A stretch of DNA of 64,000 nucleotides. Origin: Phycomyces nitens. Taxonomy: Eukaryota; Mucoromycota; Mucoromycetes; Mucorales; Phycomycetaceae. The translations under genes and the position numbers were made by a program. The notes under the pieces are model-generated. The model was given only the letters and a program-made list of their open reading frames with translations, did no database searches and was not told the origin of the DNA. Positions 1 to 11,901 of this stretch are shown in pieces; the stretch's first letter is position 1, and each line of letters starts with the position of its first letter. The stretch lies in NCBI GenBank assembly GCA_022702545.1, contig JAHRBC010000004.1:4680001-4744000 (forward strand), written 5' to 3'.

Positions 1-900
1 TTTGCTAAAATAACTGTTTCTGGTCCAATAATAGACATTGATAAGTAAAAAAGAAACGAAAGAAAAAGATCAAAGCCAACCAATACACTTATAAAATGGA
101 AAAACACCTGTCAGGTCGACTAGCCCAGTCACAAAAGAGAGTACAGTGTCTCCTGTACCACATTGATATATTAAGAAGTGGAATTTAGCATTGGATCCAC
201 TGTAACAAAAGAGAGTAACGAATAGAAAAGCATTGACCAGACCTACGAGAATTGTTAAAAAATAGGAATTCACCTACTTGACCTACCACCAGAGTTTTAC
301 AACGAATGCCATGTTTACTTGGGGCGGTTTCTTGGAAAGTTAATTTACGAGTTTGGGTAAAATTAAATTAAATTGCCATCTTTTTCCTTCTAAGCTTCTT
401 ATACAAGCAATATGACATATTTTTCATGAAAATAAAAATATGAAATACTTGACAAAAGAGCCAACGACACAATGGAGTGGTTTGAAGACGTTGATTCATT
501 TAATTTAGAAACTCTTGCGACATTTCAAAAATATAAAAAAGTTCAGCCATCTTAGGAAAAACCGAATGAGGTCTAAGATTAATGAGAGCATAAAAGTTCA
601 AGAGTGAAAAAAAAATCCTTTTTAAAAGTTTAAAAATGGGTATAATGTGCATTCTCATGACAAGAAAGTTCTCTTTATTTATTGCTTGCAAGTTAAATTG
701 TACAAAGCTAGAAAGCTCACTAGGTTATCTAGTGGGACTTGGCCTACTAGACAACAGTGAACTAGGAGATTAAAAGACGATCTAGAATGGAATATATTCG
801 AGAAACAAACAGATTGTGATAAGAGAAACATTAGAGCGTTGCAGTAATAGGAAGAAAGAAATTCTAAAGATAAACTCCAATAATGGTTCAAAGGGGTAGA
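1..900. other. Left-edge stretch without a recognisable gene
   Basis: AT-rich sequence. The open frames on the minus strand are short (up to about 70 codons), hydrophobic and interrupted, and show no domain I recognise. It lies just 3' of the gene fragment at 901-1405 and may hold its untranslated region or decayed repeat sequence. Confidence 0.5.
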
Positions 901-1405
901 TCAATAGACAGTATCAGCATTTCCTAAAGTTTCACCAAAAGCATCAAACATATCAGTAATTTCCTCGTAAAAAGAAATCTCATCATCAGATTCAGAAACG
1001 GGGGAGCTAATTCATTTGAAGAAATAATATTAGTACTTTGTGCTGTCTATATTGTATTACAATATATTCTTACCTTTTGTCATCATCAGAAAAAGAATAA
1101 TTTTGAGGAGTAGAAACAGAGGGCATTTTTGTGGGCACATCATTGTCCTCAGTTGTTTCCATAGAAATATCCCTTTCAAGATCAAAAGGACGTTTAGAAA
1201 CAGCTGCAGACGTAGAAGCAGTAGCAAAAGTATAAAAAGGCACAGAAGAAGAAGCAGTCGAGCTATTTAAAAAAATAATGTAAGCCTCTGTTTGAAAGCA
1301 AAATACTTTTAGCCATATTCTTACACAAGCTGGTTTGTGTAGCTTGCTGAATTTTTACCAGAAGCAAATTTAACATGACTTGCGTTGTTTTCCTTGCATG
1401 TCTTC
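901..1405 (-). pseudogene. 3' end of an intron-containing gene, cut by an LTR-like element
   Basis: Three coding pieces join in one frame on the minus strand: about 1325-1405, 1074-1262 and 901-1006. Both gaps begin with GTAAGAATAT and end with TAG, and the phases agree. The product is Ser/Thr-rich, then acidic (SFSDDDK, SESDDEISFYEE), and ends near GNADTVY before a stop at 901-903. No family is recognised. The reading frame runs straight up to base 1405, where the LTR-like element begins, so the 5' part is missing. The two canonical introns argue for a host-type gene rather than a retroelement ORF. It may still be expressed as a truncated product, but it is most likely dead. Confidence 0.5.
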
Positions 1406-2035
1406 TGTGGTGATCCAGCCTTATCGATGTATATTTTACATATACATAAGCTATAAGTACAGATTAGCCGAGAGCTAATAAGGTACGATAAAGGAATTAT
1501 AGCTGAGGTAGATTAGGGTTTATAGGGAACTAGTAGATACTGTGAGAGTGTTATTTATTAAAGAAAGAATATTATGGTGGTTTATATACTTATTATTCTA
1601 ATTCCCTTTTAATGTAACGTCTATTGTGTAATGGTCGGTTATAACTGTTGAGGTGTGAAGTGTACGTGTGCCTGGTGTGTAACTGCTCCTGAGATGTTAA
1701 CCTGCCAGGATAATTAGCAAAGAGGAACCGGAGATCGGTTGTGGAGTCTGTATTTCACTCAGCTGTGGTGTGTATACCACAATAGCAATGAATCAGAATA
1801 ATAGTAACATGGATGTTGAGCTCAGAAGCTTACTCCATCTAATATCTTAATGTGGTGAAAGAACCCACGTATCAAGAAGTCCAAGATCTTGTGCAACAGC
1901 ACATTGAAAGAGTATATAAAGAGCGGCACATTTTGTATCTTCATAAAGACAAGCTTATATACAGTCTCAAAGTACTCACTCACTGTCTATATCTCCATTA
2001 CTATTTTTATTGTTTTAATACCCTAAAACACAACA
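1406..2035 (+). mobile_element. LTR-retrotransposon-derived element, long form
   Basis: The segment begins TGTGGTGATCC and ends AAACACAACA, so it has TG...CA ends. Its two ends match, in reverse complement, the 348-bp solo LTR at 24116-24463, but this copy carries about 280 bp more in the middle (about 1490-1785). Around 1789-1930 there is a short start-like frame (MNQNNSNMDVEL) followed after a stop by a frame containing EPTYQEVQDLVQQH. This suggests a few gag N-terminal codons were retained. The flanks TCTTC and GCTAC do not match, so no target-site duplication is visible. It is either a rearranged LTR or an element with its body deleted. Confidence 0.6.
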
Positions 2036-2154
2036 GCTACAAAAGCGCTGTCTGGGACATTTATGGCCAGCTAGTATAAGAGTACTTGCTGGACTTGGAA
2101 GATGTGCAAGTAGGATCTGCCATCTCGGTATCGATATCACCAGCTGCGAGCTTG

Positions 2155-2760
2155 CTATATCCTAGCTTTATTCTGTTCCTCTGTCATGTCCTTGGTGGCT
2201 TCGCCAACCTGGATGATTCTGGTGAGGAGTGAAGTGGGGGAAGTCCCAGTGGGGAAGAGATCGTCTTGGATCTCCATATCTTCATTATGCAGTGTGGAGT
2301 TTGTTGCTGTGGAGTAAGCTGGTACATCTCGGGTGAGAGAAATGATGGCATTGATGGGCGATGCACAACGTGCAAGTTCTGTAGCGCCAATGTCCGCAGT
2401 ACGTTTGATGGTTGAAGCTTCCTTTCGGGTAACAGTGGTAGGGTGTGTGGGACAAGTCAACTCTTCAATGAGATGGCAAGAGTCTCCGCATCGTTGACAG
2501 CGAGGTGTCGGAGGTGGTCGTACTGGACAAACCGAGATGACATACCCTTCCTGACGACAGTATCGACAGTGAGGTAGCATAGTTTTGGAGCGATCTAGGA
2601 TGAGCGCGTTAAAGTCAGCACCAAGGTGGATGCAGGGTTGAAGCGGACAGGGATTAGAGGCGGCGGAGATGTTAAGAAAGACAGCAGCTTCGCCCCGAAA
2701 CGGGCTAATTGTACCTACTTGTACAAAAAATAATCCTTCTTGAACAAATGCACGGGCCAG
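2155..2760 (-). pseudogene. Retroelement ORF1/gag relic with CCHC zinc knuckles
   Basis: The frame is open on the minus strand from about 2760 to the stop at 2155, with no start codon at its upstream end. It contains two knuckle-like motifs in a row, CRYCRQEGYVISVC and CQRCGDSCHLIEELTC. Preceding hydrophobic sequence (FFVQVGTISPF, AVFLNISAAS) resembles the region ahead of the knuckles in non-LTR retroelement ORF1 proteins of early-diverging fungi; that comparison is from memory. No reverse transcriptase is present nearby, so this is an isolated fragment. The tail is Ser/Thr-rich and acidic. Confidence 0.65.
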
Positions 2761-4067
2761 CCTATATTACCTAAAAGATAAACATAAACTAATCGCCGTT
2801 CAAAGACGTACTCTGTCTTTAAACTTATCACTAAACCGATAAAAACCAACCTTTAACATGATGTCTAATGCTCTACTTCTTTACTTCCATTATTTTAAAA
2901 GCTTTGATTTTTAGAGTAATATACTTATTTTTGCCATGCCAAAATATATTCTCAGACAGGATCACGTCATCACAAAAATTCGTGGTGACCTCACACCTGC
3001 AGAATATTTTTCTATAAAGACAGGGGCTTTGGGCGGGTATTGTTGTTTCTGTTTCCTCACATCTCTTTCCGTTTCTTTTTCACTTTTTCAAGGCCATGTC
3101 AAGGTAAGCAAATTTTCACTTCATCCACTCCTAGTTTAGTCAAATATGGCTCCGCCTTTACGATGGACGGACTTTCAATGATGGATGGATGCGTTTTATG
3201 ATGTTTTTGAACCATCAAACTAACGTGTCATTCAGATGTAGTGAACACATGATGGTGTCAAAAAAAAATTCAAACCAAAAACCGTCTACTCTACATGCTA
3301 CTGGTGACCATTCAAATGACATGTCAAAAAGCGCTAGCAAATGCGTGTTGTCTAATGACCATCCCAGTCAAACATGGAAATGACCCTCATTTCACCCTCC
3401 TGGCTCATTCCCAAGCCTGACACGGTTGTCTCAATCCTTGGCAGCTGTTCCCATGTGGCTAAAAACAAGACCGCTACTCTTTGTGATATTGTCTTTAGCA
3501 ATCCACATATTGAGTACCTATTATACAAGGCAGTCGCAAGACTCATTCCTTATGGACCAAGGAAGTCGGAAATCAGAAGCCAATAGTACAGATGAACAAA
3601 CTCAAATAATAAAATAAATCAAGCATACTCTACAAGCAGAGATTACCTTTAGTCCGAAAGTCCAAATTGATAGTCAAGCATCTTCCATTCCAGAAAATAT
3701 CTAAACCAAAGGATTTCATATTAAGGGTAAGCAAGATATCCGCATGTACCAAATGTCAATAGTAGTCCAGAAGATAGTTTTGACAGTCTTTCACTTGATC
3801 AACTCCTCATAAACACTGGAATATTCATGGAAATTCCCAGTATGTTGTTTTATCCATGGTTACTACCTTTCATGATCTCTTGATACAAACCAATCAAGAG
3901 TGTATTTTGTCTGGTAAGATAACCCTTCATTACAACTGCAAGTTTCCGTTGTCAACAGTTCATACTATCGGCGGTCAATTACAACTGACATATGTTCGTT
4001 GATTCCAATATGCCTATCACCAAATGGCCAATAGAAAACCGAGGTGAACCTTCCATTCCGGACAATG
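2761..4067. other. Decayed sequence between the ORF1 relic and the satellite
   Basis: Only short interrupted frames occur here, on both strands. The composition is less AT-rich than ordinary spacer and some plus-strand frames look like broken coding sequence, but no domain could be named. Confidence 0.4.
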
Positions 4068-5887
4068 AATCACTCCATGGTTTGCTGGGCTACTCGGTCG
4101 AGGTGAACATATTCCGATGGCCTGCTCTAAAACGTCAAGAGTTCCTGAGCTCCCATTCACGGCGGTCAAGGCTGGTCATGATGCGTCTGTTGGTCCCGAT
4201 ATCCGCCTCTCTTTATCACACCAACTGTCTGGAATCCTGGTGGACTCAAGAACATGGATGTGATTCGGTTTGTGCTGGTTTCCGTTGCCAGTGGGATAGG
4301 GTGGGCGACCGGTCAGTTTTTCGGCCGGTGAATCACTCCATGGTCTGCTGGGCTACTCGGTCGAGGTGAACATATTCCAATGGCCTGCTCTAAAACGTCA
4401 AGAGTTTCTGAGCTCCCATTCACGGCGGTCAAGGCTGGTCATGATGCGTCTGTTGATCCCGATATCCGCCTCTCTTTATCAAACCAACTGTCTGGAATCC
4501 TGGTGGACTCAAGAACATGGATGTGGTTCGGTTTGTGCTGGTTTCCGTTGCCAGTGGGATAGGGTGGGCGACCGGTCAGTTTTTCGGCCGGTGAATCACT
4601 CCATGGTCTGCTGGGCTACTCGGTCGAGGTGAACATATTCCAATGGCCTGCTCTAAAACGTCAAGAGTTTCTGAGCTCCCATTCACGGCGGTCAAGGCTG
4701 GTCATGATGCGTCTGTTGGTCCCGATATCCGCCTCTCTTTATCACACCAACTGTCTGGAATCCTGGTGGACTCAAGAACATGGATGTGATTCGGTTGTGC
4801 TGGTTTCCGTTGCCAGTGGGATAGGGTGGGCGACCGGTCAGTTTTTTGGCCGGTGAATCACTCCATGGTCTACTGGGCTACTCGGTCGAGGTGATCATAT
4901 TCCGAATGGCCTGTTCTAAAACGTCAAGAGTTTGTGAGCTCCCATTCACGGCGGTCAAGGCTGATCATGATGCGTCTGTTGGTCCCGATATCCGCCTCTC
5001 TTTATCAAACCAACTGTCTGGAATCCTGGTGGACTCAAGAACATGGATGTGATTCGGTTGTGCTGGTTTCCGTTGCCAGTGGGATAGGGTGGGCGACCGG
5101 TCGTTTTTCGGCCGGTGAATCACTCCATGGTCTGCTGGGCTACTCGGTCGAGGTGATCATATTCCGAATGGCCTGTTCTAAAACGTCAAGAGTTTCTGAG
5201 CTCCCATTCACGGCGGTCAAGGCTGGTCATGATGCGTTCTGTTGGTCCCGATGGTCGCCTCTCTTTATCATACCAACTGTCTGGAATCCTGGTGGACTCA
5301 AGAACATGGATGTGATTCGGTTGTGCTGGTTTCCGTTGCCAGTGGGATAGGGTGGGCGACCGGTCAGTTTTTCGGCCGGTGAATCACTCCATGGTCTGCT
5401 GGGCTACTCGGTCGAGGTGATCATATTCCGAATGGCCTGCTCTAAAACGTCAAGAGTTTCTGAGCTCCCATTCACGGCGGTCAAGGCTGGTCATGATGCG
5501 TCTGTTGATCCCGATATCCGCCTCTCTTTATCAAACCAACTGTCTGGAATCCTGGTGGACTCAAGAACATGTATGTGATTCGGTTTGTGCTGGTTTCCGT
5601 TGCCAGTGGGATAGGGTGGGCGACCGGTCAGTTTTTTGGCCGGTGAATCACTCCATGGTCTGCTGGGCTACTCGGTCGAGGTGAACATATTCCGATGGCC
5701 TGCTCTAAAACATCAAGAGTTTCTGAGCTCCCATTCACGGCGGTCAAGGCTGGTCATGATGCGCTCTGTTGGTCCCGATGGTCGCCTCTCTTTATCACAC
5801 CAACTGTCTGGAATTCCGGTGGACTCAAGAACATAGATGTGATTCGGTTGTGCTGGTTTCCGTTGCCAGTGGGATATGGTGGGCGAG
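4068..5887. repeat. Satellite: seven tandem copies of a ~263-bp unit
   Basis: The phrase AATCACTCCATGG recurs at 4068, 4331, 4594, 4856, 5118, 5382 and 5646, giving unit lengths of 263, 263, 262, 262, 264 and 264 bp. The seventh copy stops at about 5887, just before the following AT-rich spacer. Copies differ by scattered substitutions and single-base indels. The GC content is clearly higher than the flanks. Because unit lengths are not constant multiples of three, no reading frame crosses the array. The minus-strand frame of one unit contains PALTAVNGSSETLDVL, faintly like a retropepsin-flanking segment of Ty3-type elements, but the resemblance is weak. Confidence 0.95.
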
Positions 5888-6891
5888 CGTATACCTGTGG
5901 ACTTGTCATTATCTATTTTTTGTTTACATGTGTACATTGATGTATCATTGAAACCCATGGTTTCTTGAAATTAGGATATGTTTTTCTGATTACTCTATTA
6001 CATTCATGTATTCCTCATATTTTGCGATATGTAATAACTAGACCTTTTAAATTGCCTGTATTCTGTATTCTGTAATATTTAGTTATCTTTACTCATGTAA
6101 CTTTGTTTGGCTGTAACTGGTTTTATAACTAGTGTGATATGATAAATGGACTTTTTATTATGAATTGATTGTTATGACATTCTATTTAACTTTGGTTTGC
6201 CAACTGGGATGCTCTGAATACTGACTTTGTTGTATTATTACAAAGAGTCGAGATATCTTAAAATGAAATGTTATTTTTATAAAAAGTCTATTTGAATAAA
6301 TTTATAAAATATACTAACAGTCATCATTATATTTGTATAAATTTGAAGCTGTACATTTTATATACGATTCATAAAATAATTATTTTCTTGTAATCCGAGG
6401 GAATCTTATTTAACGCCATGTAATTTTAAACACTGGAGAAGTCGTAAAATTCATGTAGATTATTAACGTTAATCTTAGGGGACACCTGTGAAGTACAGGA
6501 TGTTATACAAAATATTTTCACTGTTCCGGCAAAAAAACTTGAGTCCGACTACTTGGGTTTTGTCCGGCCCGGGGCCCCCTGTCTCCTTACCAAACTGGAT
6601 TCGTGTCCCCAAAGATCGCTGAAAGTTTAATATTTTCTCTCTTTCTCTCTCTTGACTTGTTGTTCTCTTTGGTAGACGAGTGGCGCTTGAGTTATGCAAA
6701 TATATAATGAAATTTAAATATGAAATATTGAAATGATTTTTGAAACATGAATATCTCTATAGAGACTTGGCTTGTACAAAAATGTTATTATTTATTCAAG
6801 GACTAGAATAAACATACAAAAATGTACGTACTGCCCGACTATACATGTATGTATATATATTTATATTTATATTTACAGAATAATCTACAAT
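5888..6891. other. AT-rich spacer with one GC-rich patch
   Basis: Mostly very AT-rich. At about 6525-6600 there is an abrupt GC-rich patch (CCGGCCCGGGGCCCCC) followed by a CT-repeat tract near 6638-6655. No gene is supported. The last part is probably the 3' region of the gene ending at 6892. Confidence 0.5.
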
Positions 6892-9161
6892 CTAGTTATA
6901 GCTGTTAATATCATGGAGTTCTGGTCTATAGTAATGCGTTGAACGAGACCTTGGCTGGTATTCTCGACGACTGCTCGACCGGGGTCTCATAGAAGGTGCA
7001 CGCACATATCCATCACGCGCAGCAACAATAGGGAACTCGGGACCTGGCCAATGCGCTGCTGCCCAGGCTTCTTCTTCAGCGTAGATTGGCTGCAGGACAG
7101 GCACAGTAGGGGAATAGTAAGCTGCCTCGAACCCATATTCCGTATCATACTCCCCATAAGGTTGGTAGGGCGGATAATAGGCTGGATTATTTTGTGTAGG
7201 ATATCTATTGTCATGGCTTCTTTGGGGATAGTTGCTGTACTGTCTAGAGCTAGACACACTTCGCTCAACCGACTGGCTTCTTCGCGATCTTTGTCTACCT
7301 TGAGACCCCTGAAATCTGTGGTGCGAATAACCGGCTTCTACGGGAGTTGGATTATCCACATAATGAACCTCATCCCAAACCGGCTCTACAGATCTTGATC
7401 TATGCTGATTAGATCCTCCACCAAATAGATTCCCTCTACGCTGACGACTTCCATTCGACTGTCGTGGAGGCGGCCGGTCTCTGGGCGATTCATAGTATGG
7501 CGAACGTTCTGGTGGACGAGCGTCTCTCAACGATCGTTCACTTGTTCTCCTTGATGGAGGACGTCGACCGACACTAATTGGTTGATGGCGTATATCATCC
7601 TCTTGATCAGTATATGGTTGATAGGTGAAATAGTCATCCTGTGCTGAATTTGGGCGTGATTGGGGGCGCAATGATGGTTGGGAAGGTCTTCTTCTCATAG
7701 CGGGATCATCAGGAGCCAAACGATCTCCAGAATTTGGCCGAGACCTAGGGATGTTCTGGTGTGGTTGTCTTTGAGATCGATTGTTTGGGGTAGATTGCTG
7801 GGAACTTGGGTTATCAGGAATTGGTCTTTGGCGAGGAAAATTGGTTATTAATGGTGGATCACTGCTAGTTTCTGATATAGGAACTGGCTGTGTATTGCTG
7901 TTAATGATTCCGTTTTGAGCAAGTGCCTTTATGAGTTGCTCTTGAGTACGATTGATTTGATCAAGCATAGCTTGCTCACGTACAATGTGAGCAGTCTCGC
8001 GTTCCTTCCATTCCTCTTGTTCTCGCTCTCTCTGCTGTTGCATCTGTTCTACTTGCCGCTGGAGATCCTCAAACCCTTCAAGAGGGCTTGGTTTGGTGTC
8101 CTCGGGCCGCAGACCCTTTTGATTCGTTCGCCGTGGTTCTTGAGGGCCTTTATTAAGCTGTATGGAATCTGGCTGAAACTGATCAACGGCAATTTGTCTC
8201 AATTGACTATGATCCTGCCGATCATTAGCCACAGCCAGGACATCTGGGGTTATCTGGGCGGATAACAAAAATGGCTCGGGGGACAGACTAAAACTTTTGC
8301 GGGTCTTTGCACCGACTAACATCCGTACTCTATCCGAGCGATATTTTGTAGCACTGAGAGTATCCGATGATTTTATAGACGAAGAAGAAGGTGTGCTATT
8401 GGACATTTTGGGCGATGGCTGGTGAATGCTATTAAATAAGGACGGATCAGGGATTATAAGAGACGGATTTTGGGTCGACAAGGTAGACGAGTTGAGTCTA
8501 CTGCTGTTTGTGTCTGTAGAATCGGGCGATTCCACAGCCGATTCGTAAATAGGATTAGATTCTACACTGCTGGCAATGGGTGGTTCTTGGGTATCCTTTG
8601 GAAAAAATAGGTCATTTTTATCAGGGGCTATATATAAATAAATAAAAAAGGCACACAATGTATCAGTAAGAAATGGTCCCCATTGTTGCTCTGATCATCT
8701 TACTCACCTTGCCTACTAGACCCAAGACTGTCTATCGAGTTGGCCAAAGAGGTTCTCGACTGGCGCCTGGTAGATCCTGGCAGAGAAGCCAGTTCACTAG
8801 GACCAATGGAAATCTCATCGAGTGGACCAGACCTTGATCTCTGGCGTACAGTGACAGCCAATGGCTCTATTTGCGTCTTGTCTGCCTCATAGCTACGGAG
8901 GATGTCTCTGGTAGGTGGGACAGCATATACTGGTTTCGGCATCACCAGCGGAGGGGGTCCAAGGTGCTGGGATATTCGTTTGGAGGGCATATCTTTGGCT
9001 GCCTGGTCAAATTGGGTTTGCAATCTAGTGCTCAGAGGTTGTCGAGTGTGGTCTGTAGGGATGGTGGTATTCTGGATGATATCGCCTGAATCCGATGGTC
9101 GCTGGGACTCGTATCCTGCCAGGTCTTTGCGACTGGACCTTGACTTGAATAATCGTTTCAT
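6892..9161 (-). CDS. Arg/Ser/Pro-rich coiled-coil protein, unknown function
   Basis: Two exons on the minus strand, 8708-9161 and 6892-8627, join across an 80-bp intron (GTGAGT...ATAG, phase 1) to give about 730 residues. The ATG at 9161 (MKRLFKSRSSRKDL) is chosen; an in-frame ATG lies 60 bp upstream. The first third is Ser/Thr-rich. A short coiled coil follows (EDLQRQVEQMQQQREREQEEW). The C-terminal half is rich in Arg, Ser, Pro, Gln and Tyr, with SRRSQSVERSVSSSRQYS and many YY pairs. No catalytic domain or membrane segment is seen. It looks like a largely disordered scaffold or RNA-associated protein, but that is inference from composition only. Gene structure is well supported by the long open frame. 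Confidence 0.8.
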
Positions 9162-9545
9162 GTCTAAAAGAGAAAAGAAGAGGGAAGATTGAGGTCCAAA
9201 AAGACTTTGGGCTGTAAACAAAGAAGCAAAACAAGTAAATCAACAACAAGACTATTTCTGTTGCCAGATACAAATAAGGCCCAAAACAAGCCAAGAAGAT
9301 CCAATATGGGAACACAATAAGAGTTCTTGTGTATTGTGATACACCACTACCACTACCACTACACTACCAGATTCTGACATTCTTTCTCTTATAGTTATTT
9401 TTATTTTTTAAAAAAAAGGGTCCAGTGCAAAAAGTACAATCGATGATTATTGCTGGACTTCTTGTTAAATGTGTTATGTTACTGGCCATGGTTTTATTAT
9501 TTATTTTATTTTATTTTAGATATGTAGGTAGGTAGATAGATAGAT
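9162..9545. other. Spacer between two minus-strand genes
   Basis: This short spacer serves as promoter for the gene starting at 9161 and as the 3' region of ATP2. It contains a T-run directly joined to an A-run near 9404-9417 and a TAGA/TAGG tetranucleotide stretch near 9522-9544. No gene is seen. Confidence 0.5.
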
Positions 9546-11314
<1,769 letters not shown>

Positions 11315-11901
11315 AATGAGGTATCCTTTTGTCTCGAAAGAGAAGCAAGCTTAAAAGGAGAGGGGAAGGTTTGGAGAGTTCGATGGAAATTACACGCCCG
11401 CAAAAAAATAACCTTGCCGGGGTAGGGCCAGCCCCCCCTCCCTGCCTCCTTGCTCCTCTCATCCCAGGCTTCACCCACCGCTCTTCCCCGGCCCATTCCA
11501 GCCCCCGTATCCCGGAACTTGTTACGTCACACATTTTTACTCCATTCTTTTTTGTTTGCAACGGTTGAATGTTTTGCCCCTTTTTTTTTCACAACAAAGG
11601 CTACTGGACCAGAAGGCTTGGATCCTATTGGGCAATCAAAAAGAGGCAAAGGGCTATGGTGCCGATGAGTCGGATTCACGCCAGTCATGCAATCCCACTG
11701 ATTATTTTGTAAAATGTGAGGGCATGAGTGCGCACACAACGATACTTGTACTCACAGTACACTCGTACACACTCCAGACAGCGATTCCCCCCTTTTCATT
11801 AATATTCACACTCTTCTTTTCCTCTTGCTTCTTCACTTCTTCACTTCTTCTTTCTTTCTTTCTTTCTTTTTTTTTGAAGGAAAAAAAACAGTTGAATATC
11901 A
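11315..11901. promoter_or_regulatory. Shared intergenic promoter, ATP2 / amidohydrolase
   Basis: The 587 bp separate two divergent start codons. On the amidohydrolase side there is a long pyrimidine tract (about 11810-11876, CTT/TTTC repeats) running almost to the ATG, a common feature of fungal promoters. On the ATP2 side there is a GC-rich block near 11410-11520. No specific factor site is claimed. Confidence 0.55.

Noticed and set aside
3992..5940. Several ORFs of 60-138 codons inside the satellite
   Set aside because: They are the same frame repeated by the tandem units, broken by length variation between units, with no start context or domain.
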